A DNA stretch of 64,000 bases from Persephonella sp. IF05-L8. GTDB taxonomy: Bacteria > Aquificota > Aquificia > Aquificales > Hydrogenothermaceae. Below the pieces are notes generated by a model. It had not been told where the DNA came from, searched no databases, and saw nothing but the letters and a program-made list of their open reading frames with translations. The position numbers and the translations under genes are program-made. Position 1 is the stretch's first letter, and the number at the start of each line of letters is the position of its first letter. The DNA is taken from assembly GCF_000703045.1 (NCBI RefSeq), contig NZ_JNLJ01000001.1, positions 1,083,501 to 1,147,500 of the forward strand, given 5' to 3'. This document shows positions 45,452 through 53,857 of this stretch, one piece after another.

Positions 45452-46116
45452 TTCAAAACTTTGCCTGTTTTGATGTAAAAAATATACAGGTCAAGTTCTG
45501 CCTGGGTTAAACCTATATCTGCGGCAATTTTTTCAAGGGCTTCTTCACATTCAAGGTAAACTTTTTTGGTTATGGTTTTTCTTGGTTTTACAAGACCTTT
45601 TTCAAACAGAAATCTGGATATGTGCCTGTCAATAATAGCAACATCATCAAAACCTATATTTCTTAAAAAATGACTGGCTTCTTTATATCCATATCCATAT
45701 ATAGCTTTAACCAGTTTTTCCCTTGCTTCTTTACCATTTTGTTCCTTGGCAATGCTCAGCAGAAAATCTTCTTGTTCCCTTAATCTTATAATCCTTTCTG
45801 TCCTCTGGGCAGCAAATCTATGCCCTTTTTTTCTGATAATCTCAAATAGTTTTTCAAAAGGATATTCTTTAAATCCTTTTATGCCTACTTCTTTCTGGAT
45901 TTTAATTCCCATTACTGCGGATGAGTTGGCAGTCAGAATGCAGAAACATGCCTCTGAGAATATATCAGCCTGATAAGGTTCAATATCAACAAATGGTCTA
46001 AAATCAAATGTGGTTAAATTTTTCTCTTTTAGAGCTTTAAACTCTGATATTCTTTGATTAACGTATTTTTCTACTTCCTGTTTTGCTTTTTCTACTTCTT
46101 CCTTAGCAGGTATCAA
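45448..46116 (-). CDS. 8-oxoguanine DNA glycosylase/AP lyase (Ogg2-like)
   Basis: 222-residue helix-hairpin-helix-GPD glycosylase. The hairpin is YGYGYKEASHFLRNIGF, followed by VAIIDRHISRFL with the conserved catalytic Asp, and a C-terminal alpha-helix domain. It fits the Ogg2 family of thermophiles, which removes 8-oxoguanine and cleaves the abasic site. It overlaps the RodZ-like gene by 4 bases and rsmG by 4. Confidence 0.82.
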   Translation of the reverse strand: MIPAKEEVEKAKQEVEKYVNQRISEFKALKEKNLTTFDFRPFVDIEPYQADIFSEACFCILTANSSAVMGIKIQKEVGIKGFKEYPFEKLFEIIRKKGHRFAAQRTERIIRLREQEDFLLSIAKEQNGKEAREKLVKAIYGYGYKEASHFLRNIGFDDVAIIDRHISRFLFEKGLVKPRKTITKKVYLECEEALEKIAADIGLTQAELDLYIFYIKTGKVLK

Positions 46117-46847
46117 CTTTCTTCCTGTGCCAGATTGTATCCGTTGTAGAAAACTCCTTCGTTATCAACAAAGAGATTATGAATTATCTTTTTATTGAGA
46201 GCAACTTTTTTGTTATCAAAGATAATAATAAGGTTATTGGCGTTTCCTATTGTTTCAAATTTAATTTTTTTATTGAATTTTAGTTTTACAGACTGGCCTT
46301 TTGTGAGTTTTATAACTTTTTCTTTTCCATCTATATAGGCTGTTATCCATACATAATTTTTTGCTTTTAGATGTATATTTCTTATGTTTTTTATGTTTCT
46401 TTCAAAATCTAAATTATTTGTGGTTTTTGTATTTTCTTCAGGAGAAGAGTTTAAAAGGGATAAAAAGACCACAAATCTGTCTTCCTCTTTTTCTTTAAAG
46501 GAAAATGATAAAGCTGTAAACAGAATAAGAACTAACGCCCCGAAAACACCTTTAAAAAACTTAAAAAAAGAATTTCGTGGCTGGTATTCAATCTTTTCTT
46601 CTTTTTCTTTTTTTAGCTCTTCTACAGGAGTTTCTCTTGAAAGTTCTTCATTTATACCGAAATGATTTAAGAGGATTTTCATCTGGAAATAAGCATAAGG
46701 TTCTTTTTTAAGATAACTTTCGTCTTCTTCTAACCTTCTGATAATATCAACAGGCAGTTTTGTAATCTTGTGAAGGTCTTCTCTGGATAGACCTCTCTTT
46801 TCCCTCTCATCTTTGCAAATCTTAGATGCTTGAATGAGGTCAATCAA
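46113..46847 (-). CDS. RodZ-like helix-turn-helix membrane protein
   Basis: 244-residue protein. An N-terminal HTH_25 domain (EREKRGLSREDLHKITKLPV, then IIRRLEED) is followed by a membrane segment (FGALVLILFTALSF) and a C-terminal periplasmic domain with WITAYIDGKEKVIKLTKGQ and FETIGNANNLIIIFD, as in RodZ. It probably links cell shape to the MreB cytoskeleton. The start is a TTG with AGGG about 9 bases upstream. MreB is not encoded nearby. Confidence 0.75.
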   Translation of the reverse strand: MIDLIQASKICKDEREKRGLSREDLHKITKLPVDIIRRLEEDESYLKKEPYAYFQMKILLNHFGINEELSRETPVEELKKEKEEKIEYQPRNSFFKFFKGVFGALVLILFTALSFSFKEKEEDRFVVFLSLLNSSPEENTKTTNNLDFERNIKNIRNIHLKAKNYVWITAYIDGKEKVIKLTKGQSVKLKFNKKIKFETIGNANNLIIIFDNKKVALNKKIIHNLFVDNEGVFYNGYNLAQEES

Positions 46848-46887
46848 TATTTAAAACCCTAAGTTAGTGATATGGTAAAGTATAACA

Positions 46888-48132
46888 TTAATAATAATTT
46901 AAATTCAAACTTTTTTCCTGTGAAGAGAGTTTCCCTAACTGTCCAACTGTATGTGCTCCGAAAATTCTTATCTGGAGATTTCCATCTTGTATGTCTTTTT
47001 TATGTTCTATTAACTCATTTTTAATTTTTTCTATATCACAGCCATAAGAACCATCTAAAAGGGTATCACTCCAGAAATCTATAAATTCTGTTGCTGTGTC
47101 TTTCCCTATGTACAGGTTTTGAGATTTTCCATTCTCATCAAATTTAGTTTTCAGTTGTAATTCTACTTTATCTCCTATACTTAGTTGTATTTCATTTCCT
47201 ACAATAAAAACTGGATGTGTAAAATTCCTTGGTTTTTCAAGGGGAATTTCTTTTAGAGAAGTGTCCAAAATCCATATCTGAGTATTTGATTTATTTAGGA
47301 AGCATACTTTTTTATCTTCCAGTTCTAATATCTCACTGATTTTTGCTCTGAGTATTCCTTTTATTGAATGGGAACCCCATAAAACTGTGTGGAAGACAGG
47401 TTTTTTGTTTACTTTCATTACAGAGGATATTAAACGCCAGTTCATAAAATCAAAATCTTTTTCTGTGCAAGGTAGTCCCAGTTCTTCTGCAAATGTTCTG
47501 ATTTGTTTTATAAAAAGTAGTTCTTCTCTACTTCCAGGAAGTCTTCCTTTACCGAAACTAACCAGTTCCTCCACAAACTCACTATTTCTTTGCTGAAATA
47601 AAGCAAACATACAACCGCAGTAATTTTGGTGGTATAGCTGGCTTTCTTTAGATAGTTTGTTCATCTTTTCAACGCCGCCACCTTTACGGAAGTCTATCGC
47701 AACAAATTCCAGACCATACTGGGATGCTACTTTCTCACCTACAGATTTTAAAACCTGAAAATCTTTTTTAGGGCTCATCATGAGAACAGTTGTAATCTTG
47801 TTAAATCCTTTTTCTCTTGCCCTCTGTGCTGTTTTTTCCAGTCTGACATCATGGCAGACAGTGCATCTTGCCCCCCTTTCAGGCTCATTTTCCAGTCCTT
47901 TAACTGCTGTTAGCCAGTTCTGTATGTCATATTCAGCCTTTTCACAGTTTATTCCAAGTTGATTGCATACCCTAAGAGTTTCTATCCATCTTAGTTCATA
48001 TTCTTCCTCGGGGTGTATATTAGGGTCATAGAAATATCCTTCTATGTAAGAATTTGGGAACTCCTCTTTTATTTTTTGTAGTGCATAAATTGCATCTACC
48101 CCGCAGCATATATGAACCAGAATTTTATCCAT
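46888..48132 (-). CDS. queH: Epoxyqueuosine reductase QueH with C-terminal extension
   Basis: 414-residue protein. Residues 1-200 are QueH (DUF208): C9-C10, C90-x2-C93, and C172-x-C174 (YCGC), plus FYDPNIHPEEEYELR. QueH reduces epoxyqueuosine to queuosine in tRNA. Residues 205-414 form an additional region with beta-rich GDKVELQLKTKFDENGK. I do not recognise it, and other QueH proteins are about 200 residues. The start has AGGAG 7 bases before the ATG, inside the end of the upstream HNH gene. Confidence 0.83.
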   Translation of the reverse strand: MDKILVHICCGVDAIYALQKIKEEFPNSYIEGYFYDPNIHPEEEYELRWIETLRVCNQLGINCEKAEYDIQNWLTAVKGLENEPERGARCTVCHDVRLEKTAQRAREKGFNKITTVLMMSPKKDFQVLKSVGEKVASQYGLEFVAIDFRKGGGVEKMNKLSKESQLYHQNYCGCMFALFQQRNSEFVEELVSFGKGRLPGSREELLFIKQIRTFAEELGLPCTEKDFDFMNWRLISSVMKVNKKPVFHTVLWGSHSIKGILRAKISEILELEDKKVCFLNKSNTQIWILDTSLKEIPLEKPRNFTHPVFIVGNEIQLSIGDKVELQLKTKFDENGKSQNLYIGKDTATEFIDFWSDTLLDGSYGCDIEKIKNELIEHKKDIQDGNLQIRIFGAHTVGQLGKLSSQEKSLNLNYY

Positions 48133-48715
48133 TTTTTTCTCCTGTATATTGGTTTAGTATTTCCTCAATTAGTTTGTTTAAGGTTATACCTTTTTCCTTT
48201 GCTTTCTGAACAAGCTTCTCTTTTAGCTCAGGGGATATGGATATACTTAATATATCCTTTTTGCCTAATATTTTCATTATTTTTTGTGGACTTAATCCTG
48301 TTTGTTTTGAGATTTTATAAATGGAAAGTCCCTGGGCATATAAATCAAATATTTCTTGATAATCTCTCTCATTTTTTTCTGGGCAGGAACTCCATTTTAG
48401 ATTGGAAGCTTTGTTGTTTTCCCTGTTTCCATCTATATGAACCACATATTTATAATTTTCAGGATTAGGGACAAAATACTGGGCAACAAGTCTGTGAACA
48501 TAGAAAACTTTCCTTTTCCCTTTATTACTGAGCTGAACCTGTAAAAAGCCTTGCTTATTTTTAAATGGCTTTACCCTGAATTCCTTATATTTTTCAGGTA
48601 AAAGCCCATATTTCAATCCTCTATAGATATATCCTTTATTGCTAACGGCATAATTTTCAAAGTCATCTATTTTTTTCAGGATTTCATCTCCAAACTGATA
48701 GATTATCTCGCCCAT
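48125..48715 (-). CDS. HNH endonuclease (NUMOD4-HNH) with HTH and RHH tail
   Basis: 196-residue protein. A NUMOD4-like start (FENYAVSNKGYIYRG) leads to an HNH_3 domain (HRLVAQYFVPNPENYKYVVH, then IDGNRENNKASNLKW). A helix-turn-helix (LYAQGLSIYKISKQTGLSPQ) and a ribbon-helix-helix-like end (SPELKEKLVQKAKEKGITLN) follow. This resembles phage and intron-type homing endonucleases with an unusual DNA-binding tail. The start is the ATG at 48713-48715 with AAAGGAG 5 bases upstream. A longer reading lacks one. It overlaps queH by 8 bases. Confidence 0.8.
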   Translation of the reverse strand: MGEIIYQFGDEILKKIDDFENYAVSNKGYIYRGLKYGLLPEKYKEFRVKPFKNKQGFLQVQLSNKGKRKVFYVHRLVAQYFVPNPENYKYVVHIDGNRENNKASNLKWSSCPEKNERDYQEIFDLYAQGLSIYKISKQTGLSPQKIMKILGKKDILSISISPELKEKLVQKAKEKGITLNKLIEEILNQYTGEKNG

Positions 48716-48897
48716 CTTTACTCCTTTTTGCAATATTTGAATTTTTATACATTGCAATAATAAATATAATAGACATTATATTTGCAGTAAAGGGCTATTT
48801 TGTATAAAATCTCCTATAAAAAATTTTTTATACTGGAGAAGATTAATATAGGTTCATTTTTTACGAAATTAATTAAAAAGTAGTATCATAAGGTATT

Positions 48898-49854
48898 ATG
48901 ATTAGATTATTCATTAGAGAAGAGCAAAATATACGGATAGAGAATGTAGAAGACCTGTCCCGTAAGTGTAAACATCCTGAAAAAGTCCTGTGGATTGATA
49001 TGATTTCTCCCACCGATGAAGAGATAGAATGGGTATCAAAAGAATTTGAGGTTGAATTTCCATCTAAACAGGAAATCACAGAGATAGAAATCAGTTCCAG
49101 ATATTTTGAAGATGAAGAAAGTATAACAATTAATGCCTATTATCTAATAACTACCGAGGGAGAAACTCCCTTTAATGAAACAGTAACATTTATCCTGAAA
49201 AAACATCACCTGATTACAGTCAGATATAGAGAACTTAAGACTTTCAAGGAACTTGTTAAAAAACTTATGATGAACCCAAGTGCATATGAAGATGGATATT
49301 ATGTTTTTGCTGGACTGCTTGAGATTAGGATTGATACAGACGCAGACACTCTTGAGTTCATAACCAGAGAGATAAGCAAGCTTAGTAAGATTATTTTTAC
49401 AGGTATTGATATAACCGAGGAGATATTCGAGTCTATTTCGTATTTTGAAGAGATGAATATGACCATCAGAGAAAACTTGATAGACAAGCAGAGAATTTTA
49501 TCCTCGTTACTCAAATCATACAAAGTGCCCCGTGAGGTAAGGGAAGAACTGAGGATAATGATAAAAGATGTAAATTCACTGATTGAATATACTACATTTA
49601 ATTTTGAAAGACTTGATTACCTTCAAAACACTTTTCTGGGACTGCTTAATATCCAGCAAAACCAGGTTATAAAGATATTCACAATTATGTCTGTTATATT
49701 CCTTCCTCCTACACTGATAGCAAGTATTTATGGTATGAACTTCCAGCACATGCCTGAACTGGCATGGAAGTATGGTTATCCTTTTGCAATAGTACTGATG
49801 ATAATTTCTGCTTTGATACCACTTTATATTTTTAAAAGAAAAGGCTGGTTGTGA
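48898..49854 (+). CDS. corA: Magnesium/cobalt transporter CorA
   Basis: 318-residue protein with a long cytoplasmic domain and two C-terminal membrane helices. The channel signature GMNFQHMPE is present, followed by the last helix YPFAIVLMIISALIPLYIF and a short basic end. It is a pentameric Mg2+ channel. AAGG precedes the ATG. The 140 bp before it, divergent from the HNH gene, shows no strong motif. Confidence 0.93.
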   Translation: MIRLFIREEQNIRIENVEDLSRKCKHPEKVLWIDMISPTDEEIEWVSKEFEVEFPSKQEITEIEISSRYFEDEESITINAYYLITTEGETPFNETVTFILKKHHLITVRYRELKTFKELVKKLMMNPSAYEDGYYVFAGLLEIRIDTDADTLEFITREISKLSKIIFTGIDITEEIFESISYFEEMNMTIRENLIDKQRILSSLLKSYKVPREVREELRIMIKDVNSLIEYTTFNFERLDYLQNTFLGLLNIQQNQVIKIFTIMSVIFLPPTLIASIYGMNFQHMPELAWKYGYPFAIVLMIISALIPLYIFKRKGWL

Positions 49855-49878
49855 TTTAGATAATTTCTTTTAAAAATC

Positions 49879-49906
49879 TTGACTTTTTTGTTCCAGATTT
49901 TAAAAT
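49879..49906 (+). promoter_or_regulatory. Sigma70-type promoter before the 123-residue membrane protein gene
   Basis: TTGACT (49879-49884), a 16-base spacer and TAAAAT (49901-49906) lie 50 bases before the ATG. The match to TTGACA/TATAAT is fair. Confidence 0.5.
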
Positions 49907-49956
49907 AAAAACACAAAGGTTTTCCAGGCAGGGCAAATAAATCAAGGAGCGAACTT

Positions 49957-50328
49957 ATGGCAGAAGCTACCAAACCTGTTGATACATCAGTTGAGGAAGA
50001 GATTGCCACCGAAGAGACCACTAAAAAGTCCCTGTCTAAATATTACACATACGAAGATTACTTAATTAATAGAAAGGTTACTATCCTTTATGGGATAACC
50101 TTCTTCTTTATATTTTTATCTGCAGTAGTTTCTGAAATTTTATCCCTTGTTTTCGATGAAGGCTTGCTCAGTCCGGTTCAGGTGGTTTTCCATAGTTGTG
50201 CTTTTGTAGGTTATGTTACTACATTTTATTATGTATATAAGAAACAGGATTATATAGAAAGAAAGAACACAGAAATATTTGAAAAACAGGAAAAAATAGA
50301 ACAGGAAGAATTAAAAAGATTTCAGTAA
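49957..50328 (+). CDS. Two-helix membrane protein of unknown function
   Basis: 123-residue protein with an acidic N-terminus, two membrane helices (TILYGITFFFIFLSAVVSEI and FHSCAFVGYVTTFYYVY) and a C-terminal charged, coiled-coil-like tail (ERKNTEIFEKQEKIEQEELK). AAGGAG lies 8 bases before the ATG. It lies between corA and the flagellar genes and shares no domain with either. The function is unknown. Confidence 0.6.
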   Translation: MAEATKPVDTSVEEEIATEETTKKSLSKYYTYEDYLINRKVTILYGITFFFIFLSAVVSEILSLVFDEGLLSPVQVVFHSCAFVGYVTTFYYVYKKQDYIERKNTEIFEKQEKIEQEELKRFQ

Positions 50329-50332
50329 GAAG

Positions 50333-50359
50333 TATAAAAAATTCTTATATTGCCGATAA
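50333..50359 (+). promoter_or_regulatory. Sigma28-type promoter of flgK
   Basis: The -10 element GCCGATAA (50352-50359) is a perfect sigma28 match. The -35 at the standard 11-base spacing reads TATAAAAA, a weaker match to TAAAGTTT. The predicted start is about 35 bases before the flgK ATG. Confidence 0.6.
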
Positions 50360-50397
50360 TACCTTATATAAAATACTTCACATAAAGAGGTATTGAT

Positions 50398-51858
50398 ATG
50401 TCCTCATTATTCTTTTCATTATCTATAGCTGGACAATCTTTGCTTACTTACAAAAGAGCAATGGATAATGTAAATAAAAATATGACCAATGTGTATTCTG
50501 AAGGTTATTCAAGGAGAGTTAATCATTTTGCTGACTTACCTGCCAGCAGCGTATATCTCAAGAAGATAGAAAGAGTTTTTGATAATTCTCTTTTTAACAG
50601 GTATATTACCACTAATAATCAAAAAACAGGATATGAGAATTACCAGGATATTCTACAGCAGATAGAGGATATATATAATGACATTCAGGGTTCAGGATTT
50701 GCCAGCGAATTAACAGATTTTTTTAACTCTTTTAATGATGTTGCTGTTAATCCAGATGATTTAGCAGCACGGTATGAAGTAATGTCAAAAGCTCAGGCTT
50801 TAATAGGCAGGATAAGAAATAGCTATGATACCCTTATAAACATAAAGGAAAAAACATCTCTATCTATAAAAGACAGCATAGGGCAGTTAAATGATTTATT
50901 AAATCAGCTTGCTTATGTAAATAAAAATATAAAATTTTATTCCTACGATGAAGTTAGATTAAATGAGTTTCTTGACGAGAGGGATAGATTAGTTAAAGAA
51001 ATTTCTTCTTTAATAGATGTGAAAGTTAGAATAAACGAAGATAATACTGTAGACCTATTCACTGCAAAAGGTTTTGACCTTCTGGTATTTGACCAGGCAG
51101 CACCTATAACTTACGATATAGATGAAAATAATAATCCTGTTGTTAGAGTTCGGGGGAATGATATTTCCAGCATACTGGAAAATGGAAAAATAGGAGGATA
51201 TATAAAAGGTATTGAAAAAGTTAATGAAGCAATAAACCAGTTGAATGACTTTACAACAATATTTGCTCTTACCGTTAATAAACAGCACAGACAGGGATAT
51301 GACCTGAATGGGAATACTGATATAGACTTCTTCGGAATTGACCCTGAAAGTTCAGAAACAACTATAAATGCAGGGAACATTGTTCTTAACATAACAGACC
51401 CAAAGCAGATAGCAGCTGCTTCCGACCCTGCTTATACAAACTCTGACAACACCAATATTAAAGAAATAATAGATTTACAAAATGATATAAGCGGGGTATT
51501 AAGTAGCTCTGAGGAGACAGACCTTTTGTCTGACGCTTCCATAACATTAGGAAGTATAACTTATACACTTAACAATGTAGAAAACTATAATTTAATAAAA
51601 GAAAGGTCTTTTCATGAGTTCTATAGTTCAGAAATAGTTACACCTGTATCAACAGAATTATCTCATGTTAAGAACCTTACCGAAGATAGTAATTTTATAC
51701 TTGATGCAATTGACCAGAAGATAAAAGAGTATTCAGGTGTAAATATAGATGAAGAACTGATTAACCTTACTAAGTTACAAAGGGCATATGAAGCATCTGC
51801 CCGTATAATAACTGTAACAGATGAATTATTGCAAACTGTATTAAATCTTGTTAAGTAA
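50398..51858 (+). CDS. flgK: Flagellar hook-associated protein 1 FlgK
   Basis: 486-residue junction protein between hook and filament. The N-terminus (LSIAGQSLLTYKRAMDNVNK, NMTNVYSEGYSRR) and C-terminus (DEELINLTKLQRAYEASARI, then TVTDELLQTVLNL) are the paired D0 helices of FlgK. The central domain is variable. The gene is followed 66 bp later by flgL, which has its own promoter. Confidence 0.93.
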   Translation: MSSLFFSLSIAGQSLLTYKRAMDNVNKNMTNVYSEGYSRRVNHFADLPASSVYLKKIERVFDNSLFNRYITTNNQKTGYENYQDILQQIEDIYNDIQGSGFASELTDFFNSFNDVAVNPDDLAARYEVMSKAQALIGRIRNSYDTLINIKEKTSLSIKDSIGQLNDLLNQLAYVNKNIKFYSYDEVRLNEFLDERDRLVKEISSLIDVKVRINEDNTVDLFTAKGFDLLVFDQAAPITYDIDENNNPVVRVRGNDISSILENGKIGGYIKGIEKVNEAINQLNDFTTIFALTVNKQHRQGYDLNGNTDIDFFGIDPESSETTINAGNIVLNITDPKQIAAASDPAYTNSDNTNIKEIIDLQNDISGVLSSSEETDLLSDASITLGSITYTLNNVENYNLIKERSFHEFYSSEIVTPVSTELSHVKNLTEDSNFILDAIDQKIKEYSGVNIDEELINLTKLQRAYEASARIITVTDELLQTVLNLVK

Positions 51859-51862
51859 TTAT

Positions 51863-51889
51863 TAAAATTTATATTTTAAAAACCGATAA
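51863..51889 (+). promoter_or_regulatory. Sigma28-type promoter of flgL
   Basis: TAAAATTT (51863-51870), an 11-base spacer and ACCGATAA (51882-51889) match TAAAGTTT-N11-GCCGATAA closely. It lies in the gap between flgK and flgL, about 35 bases before flgL. Confidence 0.75.
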
Positions 51890-51924
51890 TGAACACAAAT
51901 TTGAGAACTAAGTAGAGGATAAGA

Positions 51925-53190
51925 ATGAGAGTTCCAGATATATCCTTTTTTGATACGTTTATTAAATACGATAGGATAAGAGAAAAGGATATAGAGAGAT
52001 ATACACAGCAACTTGCCTCAGGTAAAAAAATTCTAACTCCATCAGATAATATTGTAGATAATGTCAGGTCTTTAAGATTTAAAAAATTAACTGCAGACCT
52101 ACAAAGTTATAATAGAAATATAGATTTGGTAAAAACCAGTTTAGATATTGCAGAAAGTACATTAAGAAATATTGTTGAGACAGGCCAAGAGCTCAGAGTT
52201 GATATAGTTAATATTTTAAATACGGGGGTTCTTGATTATGAAGATGCCCAGATATATAAAGATTTTTTCCAGTCTATGAGGGACTATATAATAAAACAAG
52301 CCAATGTAACCATAGGAGATACAAGAATTTTTGGAGGTGTAAAATCTCAGGTAGACCCATTTGATGAAAGAGGTATATATCAAGGAGAATTTTTAGATAC
52401 CACAGTTCCTGTTGCAAAAGGAGTAGAGCTAAATACCACTTTTATAGGAAAGGATTACCTTGGTACTATTCCTTCAGGAGTGTGGGTGGATACAAACTCT
52501 AATAATCTGGTTGATACTAATGAAGTCAGCTATAAAATAGGTATAGTAAAAGCAATAGATGATATTATCCAGATAATTGACCAAGGGGATATTTCCAGAT
52601 TATCAGCTTACTTTTCGGATATGGGATATACATCTCCTACTGACAATATAGTTGGTACAGGAGAAACAGGAGTATTTACGATTAGTTATGGGTCTACCTC
52701 TTTTGATGTAGCTTATGATGATACAATGACACTGTCTGATTTGGTAGATGCTATCAATTCTAACCCATCAAATGTAGATGCTGAAGGAAATAGGCTGGTA
52801 GAAGCCTTTGTTTTTCAGGACAAAGATGGTGTTTATAGATTAGGTCTTTCCGGTCAAAGTCCAGATATAAATATCTCTGTGCTGGATACTTCTGGCAGTC
52901 TTCAAAAGAGAATTGGGGAAGTTAGAAGAATATTAGACACTTTTGATAAAGGTTTTGAGCAGATATCACAGCACAGGTCTATGATAGGAACTCAAATAAA
53001 TGTAGCTGACAATCTAAAGGAAATAAATCAGCAACAAATAGTAGAACTTCAAGACCTGATTTCCAAATTGGAAGATGCAGACTATGCAGGGACTATCGCA
53101 GAGTTAGAAAAAGCAAAAACAGCCTACGAAGCTCTCCTTGCCTCTATATCCCAGAATAAAGATTTGAGCCTTCTTAAATATTTTGGATAA
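51925..53190 (+). CDS. flgL: Flagellar hook-associated protein 3 FlgL
   Basis: 421-residue hook-filament junction protein. The N-terminus reads RVPDISFFDTFIKYDRIREK, then QLASGKKILTPSDN as in flagellin-like proteins, and the C-terminus (LISKLEDADYAGTIAELEKA, then AYEALLASISQ) is the family helix. It is somewhat longer than many FlgL proteins owing to the central domain. It converges on the chaperone-like gene with a 3 bp gap. Confidence 0.9.
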   Translation: MRVPDISFFDTFIKYDRIREKDIERYTQQLASGKKILTPSDNIVDNVRSLRFKKLTADLQSYNRNIDLVKTSLDIAESTLRNIVETGQELRVDIVNILNTGVLDYEDAQIYKDFFQSMRDYIIKQANVTIGDTRIFGGVKSQVDPFDERGIYQGEFLDTTVPVAKGVELNTTFIGKDYLGTIPSGVWVDTNSNNLVDTNEVSYKIGIVKAIDDIIQIIDQGDISRLSAYFSDMGYTSPTDNIVGTGETGVFTISYGSTSFDVAYDDTMTLSDLVDAINSNPSNVDAEGNRLVEAFVFQDKDGVYRLGLSGQSPDINISVLDTSGSLQKRIGEVRRILDTFDKGFEQISQHRSMIGTQINVADNLKEINQQQIVELQDLISKLEDADYAGTIAELEKAKTAYEALLASISQNKDLSLLKYFG

Positions 53191-53193
53191 TAT

Positions 53194-53463
53194 TTACCTG
53201 TTCTTTAAATAGGCTTTTATTCCTGTTGCTTTTTTTTGAGAAAATTGAATTTCTTGAACCGTTTCTTTTTTTAACTGTTCTACTCTATTTAATATCTCAT
53301 CTATTAAATGCTGTATTTTCCCTATATTTTCCTTATTTATAGATTTTTTTATATCTTCATCAGATATGTTTTTAAGCTGGGTAATAAGATAATCCAGTTC
53401 TTCTAAATCCTTAATATCCTCCAATTTTAGTTTTTGGTTTTTAAGAATTACGAATATATCCAT
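53194..53463 (-). CDS. Putative flagellar export chaperone (FliT/FlgN-like)
   Basis: 89-residue charged helical protein after fliS. The sequence contains long helices (LEDIKDLEELDYLITQLKN, LIDEILNRVEQLKKETVQEI) and ends KKATGIKAYLKNR, resembling the ends of FliT and FlgN chaperones. FliT commonly follows fliS. The call rests on size, helical content and position only. It starts 3 bp after the fliS stop. Confidence 0.45.
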   Translation of the reverse strand: MDIFVILKNQKLKLEDIKDLEELDYLITQLKNISDEDIKKSINKENIGKIQHLIDEILNRVEQLKKETVQEIQFSQKKATGIKAYLKNR

Positions 53464-53466
53464 GAC

Positions 53467-53841
53467 TTATTCCTTTACTTTTTTTGCAGCCTCTTTAAAT
53501 CCTTCGTATATGGGAGTGAGAACTTCTATTACTTGGCTTATCTTTTCTTTATCATCAGAAACATTTGCTTTAAGCAGCTCTTCTAAACAGAATTCATAAA
53601 TACGGTATAAATTCTGGGCAATATCTCCTCCTTTTTCCATATCCAGTGAGGCTTGAAGTACAGCAATTGCATTGGAAACTTTTGATAAGCTTTCAGCTTT
53701 TGTCTTGGTATCTTTCTCTTCAATAGCATAGATGGCTATATTCAAAAGGCTAAATATTTCCTCAAAGACTTTTATTAAGAGTTCTTCTTTTGTTTCCACA
53801 GTGTCTAAATTCTTGGTATAAGCAGTATATGGATTTGTCAT
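53467..53841 (-). CDS. fliS: Flagellin export chaperone FliS
   Basis: 124-residue helical chaperone. NPYTAYTKNLDTVETKEELL and the middle SLLNIAIYAIEEKD are FliS hallmarks. It binds the C-terminus of flagellin before export. I chose the ATG at 53839-53841, preceded by AAAGGAGATGG. A longer reading overlapping fliD has no support. Confidence 0.85.
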   Translation of the reverse strand: MTNPYTAYTKNLDTVETKEELLIKVFEEIFSLLNIAIYAIEEKDTKTKAESLSKVSNAIAVLQASLDMEKGGDIAQNLYRIYEFCLEELLKANVSDDKEKISQVIEVLTPIYEGFKEAAKKVKE

Positions 53842-53857
53842 ATTACCATCTCCTTTC

